From Extensimonas vulgaris (lineage in GTDB: Bacteria; Pseudomonadota; Gammaproteobacteria; Burkholderiales; Burkholderiaceae_C), in assembly GCF_003337425.1 (NCBI RefSeq), contig NZ_QPJU01000003.1, forward strand, positions 1-64,000: DNA of 64,000 bases, in the 5' to 3' direction. Under the pieces are notes generated by a model. That model was not told the DNA's origin and made no database searches. It saw only the letters and a program-made list of their open reading frames with translations. This document shows, piece by piece, positions 1-7,521 of this stretch. Within the stretch, counting starts at the first letter, position 1. Every line of letters begins with the position of its first letter. Made by a program: the position numbers and the translations under genes.

Positions 1-37
1 GCTAACCAGTACTAATTGCTCGTGCGGCTTGACCCTA
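1..37 (+). rRNA. rrl: 23S rRNA, 3' end (partial)
   Basis: The first bases match the conserved 3' end of bacterial 23S rRNA, ending in the GGCTTGACC block that pairs with the 5' end of the molecule. Only the last few tens of bases are inside the window, and the exact 3' end is approximate. The 5S gene follows about 190 bases later, as in a normal rrn operon. Confidence 0.9.
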
Positions 38-230
38 TAACTTTGACTGACCAAAGCAAAGTTCCAATGCATGCACTCGTATGTAAGTACCCACTACTCA
101 TACTTGTCGCAGCGTCGCTCGTAGTCACGCCAAAAAACGCAATCACCAATTCTCCTCGATTCGACTTCTATGATCTTCGCCGCGCTGTCTCCCCCAACAT
201 AACAACAACCAACAGCTCGGCATAAGTTTC

Positions 231-344
231 GCCTGATGACCATAGCAAGCTGGTACCACCCCTTCCCATCCCGAACAGGACCGTGAAACAGCTTCGCGCC
301 GATGATAGTGCGGATCCCCGTGCGAAAGTAGGTCATCGTCAGGC
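231..344 (+). rRNA. rrf: 5S ribosomal RNA
   Basis: The segment starts GCCTGATGACC and ends GGTCATCGTCAGGC, the two complementary ends of 5S rRNA. Between them is the typical loop block with CCATCCCGAACAGG. The length of about 114 bases fits the family. It is the last gene of the rrn operon whose 23S end opens the window. Confidence 0.95.
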
Positions 345-353
345 TCCTCATGC

Positions 354-393
354 AACTCCCCCCTCGCCTTCGGCTTGGGGGGAGTTTTCTTTT
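354..393 (+). terminator. rRNA operon terminator
   Basis: An eight-base perfect stem (CTCCCCCC with GGGGGGAG) encloses a small GCCTTCGGC inner hairpin and is followed by TTTTCTTTT. This is a textbook intrinsic terminator placed ten bases after the 5S gene. Confidence 0.92.
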
Positions 394-464
394 GAGGTAG
401 CATCTTCCACCCAAGAAGAACGGACGGTGCGTTCGCTTGATTTTGTTGACTGCGGCTTACATTT

Positions 465-642
465 AACCCGAATTTTCCATTAGGACGCGGGATGATGGCG
501 AGGCGACTGTCGAGGGAGTTTGGTCGCTGCTGAGAAGTGCATGGTCGGTGCCATGAACGACGAAGCGGCGGCCAAAATGACCGGCAGACGTCCACCAGCA
601 CCCGCGTAGGCGCGCAGCGCCGCCGAATGGACAATCTGGGTT
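465..642. repeat. Repeat family A, copy 1 (178 bp)
   Basis: Copy of a 178-bp element with inverted ends (AACCCAGATTGTCCATTAG-type). It shares its interior with copies at 25359, 41581, 59840 and 60019, and lies in the opposite orientation to the last three. It fills most of the gene-free stretch between the rRNA terminator and the COG0523 gene. No open frame of its own is credible. Confidence 0.88.
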
Positions 643-672
643 TAAGCCTTTATATCATCCTTTGCTTCTATC

Positions 673-1725
673 ATGACCCTCATCCCCGCCACTATCCTTA
701 CTGGGTTTCTCGGTTCTGGCAAGACGACGCTACTTAAGCGCTTGCTCAGCGAGGCACATGGGCAAAAAATCGCCATTATCGAAAACGAATTTGGCGAGGA
801 AAACATAGATGCCGATATTCTTCTGGCCCAATCTGATGAGCAGATCGTGCAAATGAGCAATGGCTGCATTTGTTGCACCATCCGCGAAGATTTGCGCGCA
901 TCTTTGCAATTATTAGCTGCCAAAAGGCGTGAGGGCGAGCTTTATTTCGATCGCGTCGTGATCGAGACAACTGGATTGGCAGATCCTGGACCGGTGGCGC
1001 AGACTTTTTTCATGGATGATGAAATAGCTGAAAGCTATCTACTCGATTCAATCATTACGCTGGTGGATGCGAAGCATGCGCAGCAACAACTCGACAGCAG
1101 ACAGGAGGTGCGGCGTCAAGTGGGTTTTGCAGATCGGATATTCTTGTCCAAAGCCGATCTTGTGAGTGCTGAAGAAATAGATGCGCTGAGCCATAGGCTC
1201 AAGCGCATAAATCCTCGTGCGCCCATTATGGCGGCACATTTCGGTCAAGTTCCCATTCATGAAGTGCTTGACTTGCGAGGATTTAATCTGAGCGCAAAGC
1301 TAGATATTGAGCCAGATTTCTTGCTCGGCGACACCGATCGAGCTTGCGACCATGACCATGGGCATGGTGTTCAGTGTAATGATCCTTCCCATCGGCATGC
1401 TGGACATGGAAGTCACCATCATCATGATGACGACGTCAAAAGCTTCGTCTATTATGCTGAGCGCCCGTTCGATCCTGCAAAACTTGAGGATTTTCTTGGT
1501 GCCGTTGTGAACATTTATGGTCCTCGTATGCTGCGCTATAAAGGGGTTTTGCACATGGTGGGCACGGAGCGCAAGGTGATCTTCCAAGGCGTGCATCAAC
1601 TCATGGGCACGGATCTTGGCCCGGAATGGTCTCCGCAGGAGCGGCGTAACAGCAAAATGGTATTCATTGGCATTGATTTGCCGCAGGACATACTACGGCA
1701 AGGGCTGGAGCAAAGCTTGGCATGA
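673..1725 (+). CDS. COG0523/CobW-type GTPase, probable zinc metallochaperone
   Basis: G3E-family GTPase of 350 residues. It has the Walker A motif GFLGSGKTT at 11-19, the CxCC metal-binding motif (Cys65, 67, 68) and an SKAD guanine-recognition motif. A His/Asp-rich stretch at about 224-255 lies between the GTPase and the C-terminal CobW domain, which starts near KSFVYY. Family members (YjiA, ZigA, YeiR, ZNG1) deliver or buffer zinc, and the His stretch fits metal binding. The metal and client here are not shown. The gene has lower GC than the genes after 14 kb. It converges with a DksA-type gene, a pairing also seen in zinc-starvation regulons, but no clear Zur box was found upstream. Confidence 0.9.
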   Translation: MTLIPATILTGFLGSGKTTLLKRLLSEAHGQKIAIIENEFGEENIDADILLAQSDEQIVQMSNGCICCTIREDLRASLQLLAAKRREGELYFDRVVIETTGLADPGPVAQTFFMDDEIAESYLLDSIITLVDAKHAQQQLDSRQEVRRQVGFADRIFLSKADLVSAEEIDALSHRLKRINPRAPIMAAHFGQVPIHEVLDLRGFNLSAKLDIEPDFLLGDTDRACDHDHGHGVQCNDPSHRHAGHGSHHHHDDDVKSFVYYAERPFDPAKLEDFLGAVVNIYGPRMLRYKGVLHMVGTERKVIFQGVHQLMGTDLGPEWSPQERRNSKMVFIGIDLPQDILRQGLEQSLA

Positions 1726-1794
1726 GCCAAGAATGAATACAACACATTTTGAATGTGCTGGACGGGGTAGTGCGCCATTGGGGCGCAAGGCAAT

Positions 1795-2166
1795 CTATTG
1801 AGGCGGATGGAGCTTTTCGAATGCTTCTTGGCACGCGATACAGCGCAGCGCTTCGGGTGCGGCTTGGAGTCGTGCAATTGGTATCTCGTCGCCACAATCG
1901 ATGCATTGACCATAAGTGCCAGAGGCAATGCGTTCTAGAGCGGCAGCTATGTTTGCAAGGCGAGCCACTTCATGCTCGTCAATGGAGAGCTCGTCTTCTT
2001 TTTTCGCTGCGACCTCAGGTTGCGGATCTTCAAGCTGGGCAAAATGCTCGGCAGTAGCTTCGGCGCGGCTGACGAGTCCGCCACGGTGTAAGGCAATGCT
2101 GTCCAAAAGTGACGCTTGCATTTCCAGCAGCTTTTCTTTGAAGGGGGCGGCTTGGGTACTGTCCAT
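1795..2166 (-). CDS. DksA/TraR-family zinc-finger protein
   Basis: Small protein of about 123 residues with a helical N-terminus and a C-terminal four-cysteine finger (CIDC ... CIAC), the signature of the DksA/TraR family. Relatives bind the RNA polymerase secondary channel and modulate transcription with ppGpp. The protein is shorter than E. coli DksA (151 residues), so it is a DksA-like paralogue rather than certain DksA. The frame is open five codons further upstream to a TTG, but the ATG at 2166 has a GGAG ribosome site nine bases before it and was chosen. All four zinc cysteines are present, unlike the Cys-poor DksA2 of zinc-starved pseudomonads. Confidence 0.85.
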   Translation of the reverse strand: MDSTQAAPFKEKLLEMQASLLDSIALHRGGLVSRAEATAEHFAQLEDPQPEVAAKKEDELSIDEHEVARLANIAAALERIASGTYGQCIDCGDEIPIARLQAAPEALRCIACQEAFEKLHPPQ

Positions 2167-2262
2167 AAATAGTGGCTCCAAAAAGAGAGGTGGTTTCTTC
2201 AGTCAACAAGGATGCGCTGAGGCTTTTCTCCATGGGAGAGGGGGCTTAGCAAAGGTTGATTG

Positions 2263-2428
2263 CTAGTGCAGTGTTCGACGCTATCTGCGACATAAAACCG
2301 CATCTTTTCGGCCTGGGCCGCGTTGCAAACCCTCGCGATACCACCTGGTATCGCTGCGGTTTGCGCCTTGCCAAGACCAAAAATTTATCGGTTTTATTTG
2401 TCGCATCCAGCATCAAACACTACACTAG
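2263..2428. repeat. Repeat family B, copy 1 (166 bp)
   Basis: 166-bp element bounded by CTAGTGCAGTGTT and AACACTACACTAG as inverted ends. A second copy of exactly the same length lies at 32506-32671 and is nearly identical throughout. It holds an internal palindrome around GATACCACCTGGTATC. It occupies the gene-free space between the DksA-like gene and the copper chaperone gene. Confidence 0.88.
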
Positions 2429-2517
2429 CATAAGCCATATTTTTGCATTTTGCGTCCATAGCAGCGTATTGGGATTGACTGAAGTCAAGAATGTAGGATG
2501 GGTGGAGTGAACTTGTC

Positions 2518-2535
2518 GTAGTCTCGAGAGACTAC
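2518..2535. promoter_or_regulatory. Inverted repeat upstream of the copper chaperone gene
   Basis: GTAGTCT and AGACTAC flank four bases, 69 bases before the start codon. A TAGAAT hexamer that could act as a -10 box follows at 2543. This could be a repressor or activator site for a copper-responsive regulator, but no regulator is encoded nearby and the assignment is tentative. Confidence 0.3.
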
Positions 2536-2603
2536 CGTGCGCTAGAATGACGCGGTCTGGCTGTTTTCGAGAACAAATGCTTCATCTTTAAAAGGAGTCT
2601 CTG

Positions 2604-3104
2604 ATGAAAATGCGATTTCAAGGCGTTGCCGCATCGTTCATGGTTGCGGGCGCTGTTTTTGCGGGTCAGGCGATGGCACAAAGCGCGACCGCGCCTGTAA
2701 CTGTGGAAAATGCGTGGGTCCGTGCTCCGGTGACGGGACAAAAGGCTACGGGTGCCTTCATGCGGATGACAGCGAAGGAGGACCAGCGCTTGGTTCGTGC
2801 CGAGTCGCCCGTGGCGGGCGTGACGGAAGTACACGAAATGGTCATGGAGGGGAACGTCATGCGCATGCATGCGATTTCTGGTTTGGATCTTCCTGCAGGC
2901 AAGCCTGTGGAACTCAAGCCCGGAAGCTACCATGTGATGTTGATGGACTTGAAAAAACCATTGGAAAAAGGCTCGAGCATTCCGTTGACCTTGGTGTTCC
3001 AGGATCCGAAGGGGGCGCAGAGCCAGCTGCAATTGCAAGTGCCAGTGACGGACCAGCCTGCGACTACAGGAGCGCACAGCATGAAGAGTGGACACTCGCA
3101 TTGA
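2604..3104 (+). CDS. Periplasmic copper chaperone PCu(A)C (DUF461)
   Basis: 166-residue exported protein. A signal peptide ends after Ala25 (GQAMA/QS). The mature domain has the family's copper ligands: HEMVMEG with a second Met cluster MRMH around residues 76-91, then YHVMLM further on, matching the HxnMx21-22HxM arrangement. A His-ended tail (GHSH) may add a metal site. PCu(A)C proteins carry Cu(I) in the periplasm to the CuA or CuB sites of cytochrome oxidase, often with Sco. No Sco or oxidase gene lies beside it. An AGGAG site precedes the ATG. Confidence 0.9.
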   Translation: MKMRFQGVAASFMVAGAVFAGQAMAQSATAPVTVENAWVRAPVTGQKATGAFMRMTAKEDQRLVRAESPVAGVTEVHEMVMEGNVMRMHAISGLDLPAGKPVELKPGSYHVMLMDLKKPLEKGSSIPLTLVFQDPKGAQSQLQLQVPVTDQPATTGAHSMKSGHSH

Positions 3105-3200
3105 GTTTTTGCAGGGGTCATGCGGGCTTTGCGGTGTACGCTGCCATGATATTGCGTAATGTTGTGAGTGCGCGTTTTTTGAATACAGCAAGGAGAGAGC

Positions 3201-4052
3201 ATGGGAGATACACCGCAGTGGAGCTTCAGCGCCATGGTGCCTGGATTTGACTTTTTACAAAACTTGGTCAAGGGTGCATCGGGAGGCAGGGGGCAGATGC
3301 CGCATCTTGCGAGCTGGGTGGCGCCGACCATCGATGTGCAGGAGTTGCAAAAGCGCATAGATGATCTCAAGGCGGTGCAGTTCTGGCTTGAGCAGAATGC
3401 GCGCGCTTTGGCGGCCACCGTCCAGGCGCTCGAGGTGCAAAAAATGACCCTGAGCGCGTTACAGGGCATGAACGTGGGCTTTGCCGACATGGTGCAAAAC
3501 TTTCAGCAAGGAAAGTCGGCCCCTGCCAACGCACCCGCCACGCCTGCCAAGCCGTCAGAGCCTGCGCAGACGCCCAAAGCAGCGTCGGAAGGAAGCAAGC
3601 CGGATGCACCGAGTGCCGATGCGCAGACTGCGCAGGCAGCAAGCATGCTCGACCCTATGCAATGGTGGGGGGCGCTGACCCAGCAATTTCAGAACATTGC
3701 GACGCAGGCGCTACAGGAGATGGCCGCGCCTGCGGCGCAAGGAGCGCCCGCGTCAGTCCAGGAGGCGCTGCAATCTGCCGCGGGTGCTGCGAGCCAGATG
3801 GGTCAAATGGCTGCGCAAAGTTGGCAGGGCATGCAGGAGGCCGCGCAAAAAATGGCGCAGGCCGCGACGGTGCAAAAGACAGCACCCGGTGTGCAGGAAA
3901 ATGCGACCGCAAGCCGCAAGTCCCCTGCATCGAAGGGCGTGGCGCGCAAGGGCGCTGCGCCGGCACCAGCGCCAGCGCAGGCCCGTCGCCCAGCCAGCAA
4001 AAAGGCGGCAGCACCAGCGCGCAAGTCAGCCACAGGCAAGAGCGCGCGCTGA
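3201..4052 (+). CDS. phaM: PhaM-like polyhydroxyalkanoate granule regulator
   Basis: 283-residue protein. The N-terminal 90 residues (MVPGFDFLQNLVKG, then a helical ELQKRIDDLKAVQFWLEQN block) match PhaM. This is followed by a long Ala/Gln-rich region and a C-terminal Lys/Ala/Pro tail with PASKKAAAPARK-type repeats like histone H1. In Ralstonia, PhaM activates PHA synthase PhaC1, sits on granules and tethers them to the nucleoid through the basic tail. The same role is inferred here. No pha synthesis genes are in the window. A GGAGAG site precedes the ATG. Confidence 0.83.
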   Translation: MGDTPQWSFSAMVPGFDFLQNLVKGASGGRGQMPHLASWVAPTIDVQELQKRIDDLKAVQFWLEQNARALAATVQALEVQKMTLSALQGMNVGFADMVQNFQQGKSAPANAPATPAKPSEPAQTPKAASEGSKPDAPSADAQTAQAASMLDPMQWWGALTQQFQNIATQALQEMAAPAAQGAPASVQEALQSAAGAASQMGQMAAQSWQGMQEAAQKMAQAATVQKTAPGVQENATASRKSPASKGVARKGAAPAPAPAQARRPASKKAAAPARKSATGKSAR

Positions 4053-4126
4053 GACCGGCGCGCTCTGCGGTGGCGGCGGCTTAGAGGCGGAGAATTTTCG
4101 GCCGCGGCGGAAAAGCTCTCAGTCTC

Positions 4127-5125
4127 TCAGTCAGCGTAGCTGCCCGCAGCCTTGATGATTGCGCCCCATTTGTCGATTTCGGCGAGCACGAACTTCTTGT
4201 GCCCTGCCGGGTCGATGCGCCCGTCGGTCACGACGACGGCGCCCAGGCCTTCCTGTTTTTTCACGAATTCCGGGTCTTTGAGCGCCTGCTTGAGTGCGTC
4301 GTTGAGCTTTTTCTGCACGGCTGCAGGCGTGCCCTTGGGTGCGTACAGGCCGTGCCAGATCGTGACCTGGAAGTTCTTCAGGCCGGATTCGTCCAGCGTT
4401 GGCAGGTCTTTGAGGGCGGGGGTGCGTAGGCGCTGGAGCGTGGTGACGGCGTAGGCCTTGACCTTTTTCGCTTCGATCTGGCCCGTGGTGTTGGTGGTTT
4501 GGTCGCACAGCAGGTCGATCTGGCCGCCGATGAGATCGGTCATCGCCGGGGCCGTGCCTTTGTAGGGCACGGAGGTCATCTCGACCTTGATTGCGGACTG
4601 GTACAGCAGGCCGCACAGGTGCGAGGCCGATCCCAGGCCGGCGTGGCCAAGGGTGATGTTGCCTTTGTTCTGCGCGATCCAGGTGCTGAGCTCTTTATAG
4701 TTGTTCGGCGGCAGCGTGGGGCGGCCGATCAGTGTCATGGGCACGTCGTTGACCATGCCGAGGAATTCGAAATCACTGGACACGCTGAACGGCAGCTTGC
4801 GGTACATGGTCGGCATGGTGGCCATGCTGATGTGGTTGAGCAGCAGGGTGTAGCCGTCGGGCGTAGCGCGTGCCACGCGCGCCGTGCCTATGGTGCTGCC
4901 GGCGCCTGCGGTGTTGTCCACCACCACGCTCACGTCGCCCAGGGGTTTGCGCAGGGCTTCGGCGAGGTCGCGAGCGACGCGGTCGGTGGGGCCGCCGGCG
5001 GCGTAGGGCACGACGATGGTGATGGTCTTGTTCTTGACCGGGAAGTCCTCGGCATGTGCGCCAGCGGGGATGAGGGCGACAGCGAGGGCGAGGGCCGGCA
5101 GGGTGTGGTGCAGCAGGGAACGCAT
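4127..5125 (-). CDS. Bug/TctC-family periplasmic solute-binding protein
   Basis: 332-residue receptor with a signal peptide ending near AHA/EDF. The family opening follows (ITIVVPYAAGGPTDRVAR), then PDGYTLLLNH and VPYKGTAPAMTDLIGGQIDLL. Bug proteins bind carboxylates or aromatic acids, and some serve tripartite TctABC transporters. No tctA or tctB is adjacent, which is common for this hugely expanded family in Burkholderiales. It lies downstream of the PaaK-like ligase on the same strand, so an organic-acid substrate is likely but unknown. The ATG has a GGAG site (GAAGGAGAATCC). Confidence 0.92.
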   Translation of the reverse strand: MRSLLHHTLPALALAVALIPAGAHAEDFPVKNKTITIVVPYAAGGPTDRVARDLAEALRKPLGDVSVVVDNTAGAGSTIGTARVARATPDGYTLLLNHISMATMPTMYRKLPFSVSSDFEFLGMVNDVPMTLIGRPTLPPNNYKELSTWIAQNKGNITLGHAGLGSASHLCGLLYQSAIKVEMTSVPYKGTAPAMTDLIGGQIDLLCDQTTNTTGQIEAKKVKAYAVTTLQRLRTPALKDLPTLDESGLKNFQVTIWHGLYAPKGTPAAVQKKLNDALKQALKDPEFVKKQEGLGAVVVTDGRIDPAGHKKFVLAEIDKWGAIIKAAGSYAD

Positions 5126-5215
5126 GGATTCTCCTTCAAATATGGTGTTTGTGCCCGTTTATGAAGTGTGGATAGCTATCAAAATGAGATCTTCGGCGGC
5201 AGGAGCAGCAGTGGT

Positions 5216-6463
5216 TCAGCGGTAGCTGCGCGCATCTTCGATGACGATGCCGTCGTTGGGCAGCGAGCCGGGCGGCAGCATTTCGACTTCACAGCGCAGC
5301 TTGGTCACTTCGCGCATGGTTTCGCTGAGCAACTGGGCGAGGCCCGCGGCGGTTTCGCGGGTTTCCACTTTCAGCACCATCTGGTCGTTGCCCATTTCGC
5401 CGCTGACCACGAGGCGCGCGCGCAACACCTGCGGAAAGCGGCGCACCACGTCGGCCACCTGGCCGGGATGTACGAACATGCCGCGCACCTTGGTGGTTTG
5501 GTCGGCGCGCCCGAGCCAGCCGCGGATGCGCGTGTTGGTGCGGCCCGTGGGGCAGGTGCCGGGCAGGATGGCGGAGAGGTCGCCGGTGCCGAAGCGGATC
5601 AGCGGGTACGCAGGGTTGAGCGTGGTGACCACGAGCTCGCCGACTTCGCCTTCGGGCAGCGGCTCGCCGGTGCCGGGGCGCACGATTTCGACGATCACGC
5701 CTTCATCCAGTACCAGCCCTTCGCGTGCGCTGGTTTCGTAGGCGATCAGGCCCAGGTCGGCCGTGGCGTAGCACTGGTAGGCCGCGATGCCGCGTGCCGT
5801 GAGCCAGTCGCGCAGCGAGGGCGGGAAGGCCTCGCCCGAAACCAGCGCTTTGCGCACGCTGAGCAGGGGCACCTGCATTTCGGCGGCTTTTTCGAGAATG
5901 ATCTTGAGAAAGCTCGGCGTGCCCACGTAGCCCGCCGGGCGCAGTTCGGCCATGGCTTGCACCTGCTGTTCGGTCTGGCCTGTGCCGCCGGGAAAGACGG
6001 TACAGCCGAGCGCGTGCGCGCCGCTTTCCATCATGGCGCCGGCGGGCACGAAGTGGTAGCTGAAGCAGTTGTGGATCAGCTCACCCGCACGAAAGCCTGC
6101 GGCGTAGAGCGCACGCGCAGTGCGCCACTGGTCGCGCGCCGTGCCTTCGGGTTCGTAGATGGGGCCGGGGCTTGCGAACACGCGCGGCATGGCGGGGCCG
6201 AAACGCAGCGTGCTGAAGCCGCCCAGCGGATCCATCGCGCGCTGCGCCTTTTGACGCTCGAGCAGTTCGTGCTTGCGCGTGACAGGCAGCTGGGCGAGCG
6301 CGGCGCGGCTGGTGACCTGGGCGGGATCGACGTGCGCGAGGATGTCGGCAAAAGCCGGCGCCGCGGCGCGCGCGTGCGCAATCTGCGCGGGCAGCGCGGC
6401 GAGCAGTGCGGCCTCGCGTGCGGCGGGGTCGCGGGTTTCGAGGGAGTCGAAGAATTCGGTCAT
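5216..6463 (-). CDS. PaaK-like CoA ligase (phenylacetate-CoA ligase family)
   Basis: 415-residue member of the adenylate-forming superfamily, close in length to PaaK (about 430). Recognisable parts are the GFSTLRFG region, YVGTPSFLKIILEKA, VSGEAFPPSLRDWL, QCYATADLG, then LIRFGTGDLS and a C-terminal lid domain with VRGMFVHPGQV. PaaK enzymes activate aryl or arylalkyl acids to CoA thioesters with ATP. The true start is the ATG giving MTEFFDS; the upstream open frame belongs to spacer and repeat F. It closes the liv-type cluster and may activate the acid that the transporter brings in. The exact substrate is unknown. Confidence 0.85.
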   Translation of the reverse strand: MTEFFDSLETRDPAAREAALLAALPAQIAHARAAAPAFADILAHVDPAQVTSRAALAQLPVTRKHELLERQKAQRAMDPLGGFSTLRFGPAMPRVFASPGPIYEPEGTARDQWRTARALYAAGFRAGELIHNCFSYHFVPAGAMMESGAHALGCTVFPGGTGQTEQQVQAMAELRPAGYVGTPSFLKIILEKAAEMQVPLLSVRKALVSGEAFPPSLRDWLTARGIAAYQCYATADLGLIAYETSAREGLVLDEGVIVEIVRPGTGEPLPEGEVGELVVTTLNPAYPLIRFGTGDLSAILPGTCPTGRTNTRIRGWLGRADQTTKVRGMFVHPGQVADVVRRFPQVLRARLVVSGEMGNDQMVLKVETRETAAGLAQLLSETMREVTKLRCEVEMLPPGSLPNDGIVIEDARSYR

Positions 6464-6470
6464 GGCGTTT

Positions 6471-6525
6471 GCTATTTTAAAAGGAGCTGCTGGCGCTTGT
6501 GTATCAAGAGCTAGTGGCCAAAAAT
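6471..6525. repeat. Short dispersed repeat F
   Basis: Copy of the short Comamonadaceae-type repeat: GCTATTTTAAAAGGAGCTGC, then GCGCTTGTGTATCAAGAGCT, then GGCCAAAAAT. It lies in the spacer between livF and the PaaK-like gene. Confidence 0.65.
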
Positions 6526-6545
6526 ACTCTGAATCGAGTGAGGCT

Positions 6546-7355
6546 TCACGCGAGCCAGCGCTTGCGCCGTCGGTAGCTTTTGACGTCCTTGAAGCTCTTG
6601 CGCTCGCTGCCGCCCATGCCAAGGTAAAACTCCTTGACGTCCTCATTATTCGCCAAGTCGGCAGCGGGCCCGTCCATGACCACGCGCCCGCTCTCCATGA
6701 TGTAGCCGTAATCGGCGTATTGCAGCGCCATGTGGGTGTTTTGTTCGGCCAGCAGGAAGGTGACTTTTTCTTTCTCGTTGAGGTCTTTGACGATGTGGAA
6801 CACCTCTTCGACGATCTGCGGCGCCAGGCCCATCGAGGGCTCGTCGAGCAGCACCACGCTGGGCTGGGTCATGAGGGCGCGGCCGATCGCGCACATTTGC
6901 TGCTCGCCGCCCGAGGTGTAGGCGGCCTGCGAGTGGCGGCGCGTCTTGAGGCGCGGGAAGTAGGTATAGACCTTGTCGAGGTTGGCCGCGATCTCGCCTT
7001 TGTTCTTGCGCGTGTAGGCGCCCGTGAGCAGGTTTTCCTCGATCGTGAGGTGCGCGAAGCAGTGCCGGCCCTCCATGACCTGCACCACGCCGCGCTGCAC
7101 GAGCTCGGCGGGCGTGAGGTTGTCGATGCGCTCGCCGCGCAGCGTGATCGCGCCCTTGGTGACTTCGCCGCGCTCGCCCTGCAGCAGGTTGGAGATCGCG
7201 CGCAGCGTGGTGGTCTTGCCCGCGCCATTGCCGCCCAGCAGCGCAACGATGCCGCCTTCGGGCACGCTGAGCGACACGCCCTTGAGCACGAGGATCACGT
7301 GGTTGTAGATGACCTCGATGCCGTTGACGTTGAGGACGATGTTTTTCGAATCCAT
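6546..7355 (-). CDS. livF: Branched-chain-type ABC transporter ATPase (LivF family)
   Basis: 269-residue ATPase. Walker A is GGNGAGKTT at 41-49, the signature is SGGEQQM, and Walker B is VLLDEPSMGL, followed by the LivF-type ending LAEQNTHMALQYADYGYIM. It is one of the two ATP-hydrolysing subunits of the HAAT importer encoded around it (livG, H, M, K). The C-terminus is extended by a basic tail (KSYRRRKRW). The ATG giving MDSKNIV was preferred to one ten codons upstream, since family members start near there. Confidence 0.92.
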   Translation of the reverse strand: MDSKNIVLNVNGIEVIYNHVILVLKGVSLSVPEGGIVALLGGNGAGKTTTLRAISNLLQGERGEVTKGAITLRGERIDNLTPAELVQRGVVQVMEGRHCFAHLTIEENLLTGAYTRKNKGEIAANLDKVYTYFPRLKTRRHSQAAYTSGGEQQMCAIGRALMTQPSVVLLDEPSMGLAPQIVEEVFHIVKDLNEKEKVTFLLAEQNTHMALQYADYGYIMESGRVVMDGPAADLANNEDVKEFYLGMGGSERKSFKDVKSYRRRKRWLA

Positions 7356-7444
7356 GGGGTGCTCTCGAGGGGGTGTCCGGCGCAAGGGCCGCAGGCAAGG
7401 GCGAAAAAAGCCCTTGCGCGGGATGGCCTTGCGCGCGGTGGTCA

Positions 7445-7521
7445 GGACAGGCGCATCAGGACTGGTGCATCAGGACTGGTGCATCAGGACAGGCGCATCA
7501 GGACTGGTGCATCAGGACTGG
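7445..7521. repeat. 14-bp tandem repeat, 5.5 units
   Basis: Five full units and a half unit of a 14-base repeat, alternating between two versions: GGACTGGTGCATCA and GGACAGGCGCATCA. It lies between livF and the livK-type gene, and the stop codon of the binding-protein gene falls inside the last full unit. The number of units may vary between strains. Confidence 0.9.

Noticed and set aside
631-672. Possible Zur box upstream of the COG0523 GTPase gene
   Set aside because: No palindrome of the Zur type is visible; the sequence is mostly the end of repeat A.
1771-1787. Small GC-rich stem between the convergent COG0523 and DksA-like genes
   Set aside because: Short stem without a U-run on either strand; too weak to call a terminator.
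5210-5226. TGGTTCAGCGGTAGC, similar to a tRNA T-arm or D-arm phrase
   Set aside because: No cloverleaf can be formed around it, and it overlaps the end of the PaaK-like gene.
7445-7521. Regular short repeats that could be taken for CRISPR
   Set aside because: Units are 14 bases without unique spacers, so it is a simple tandem array.
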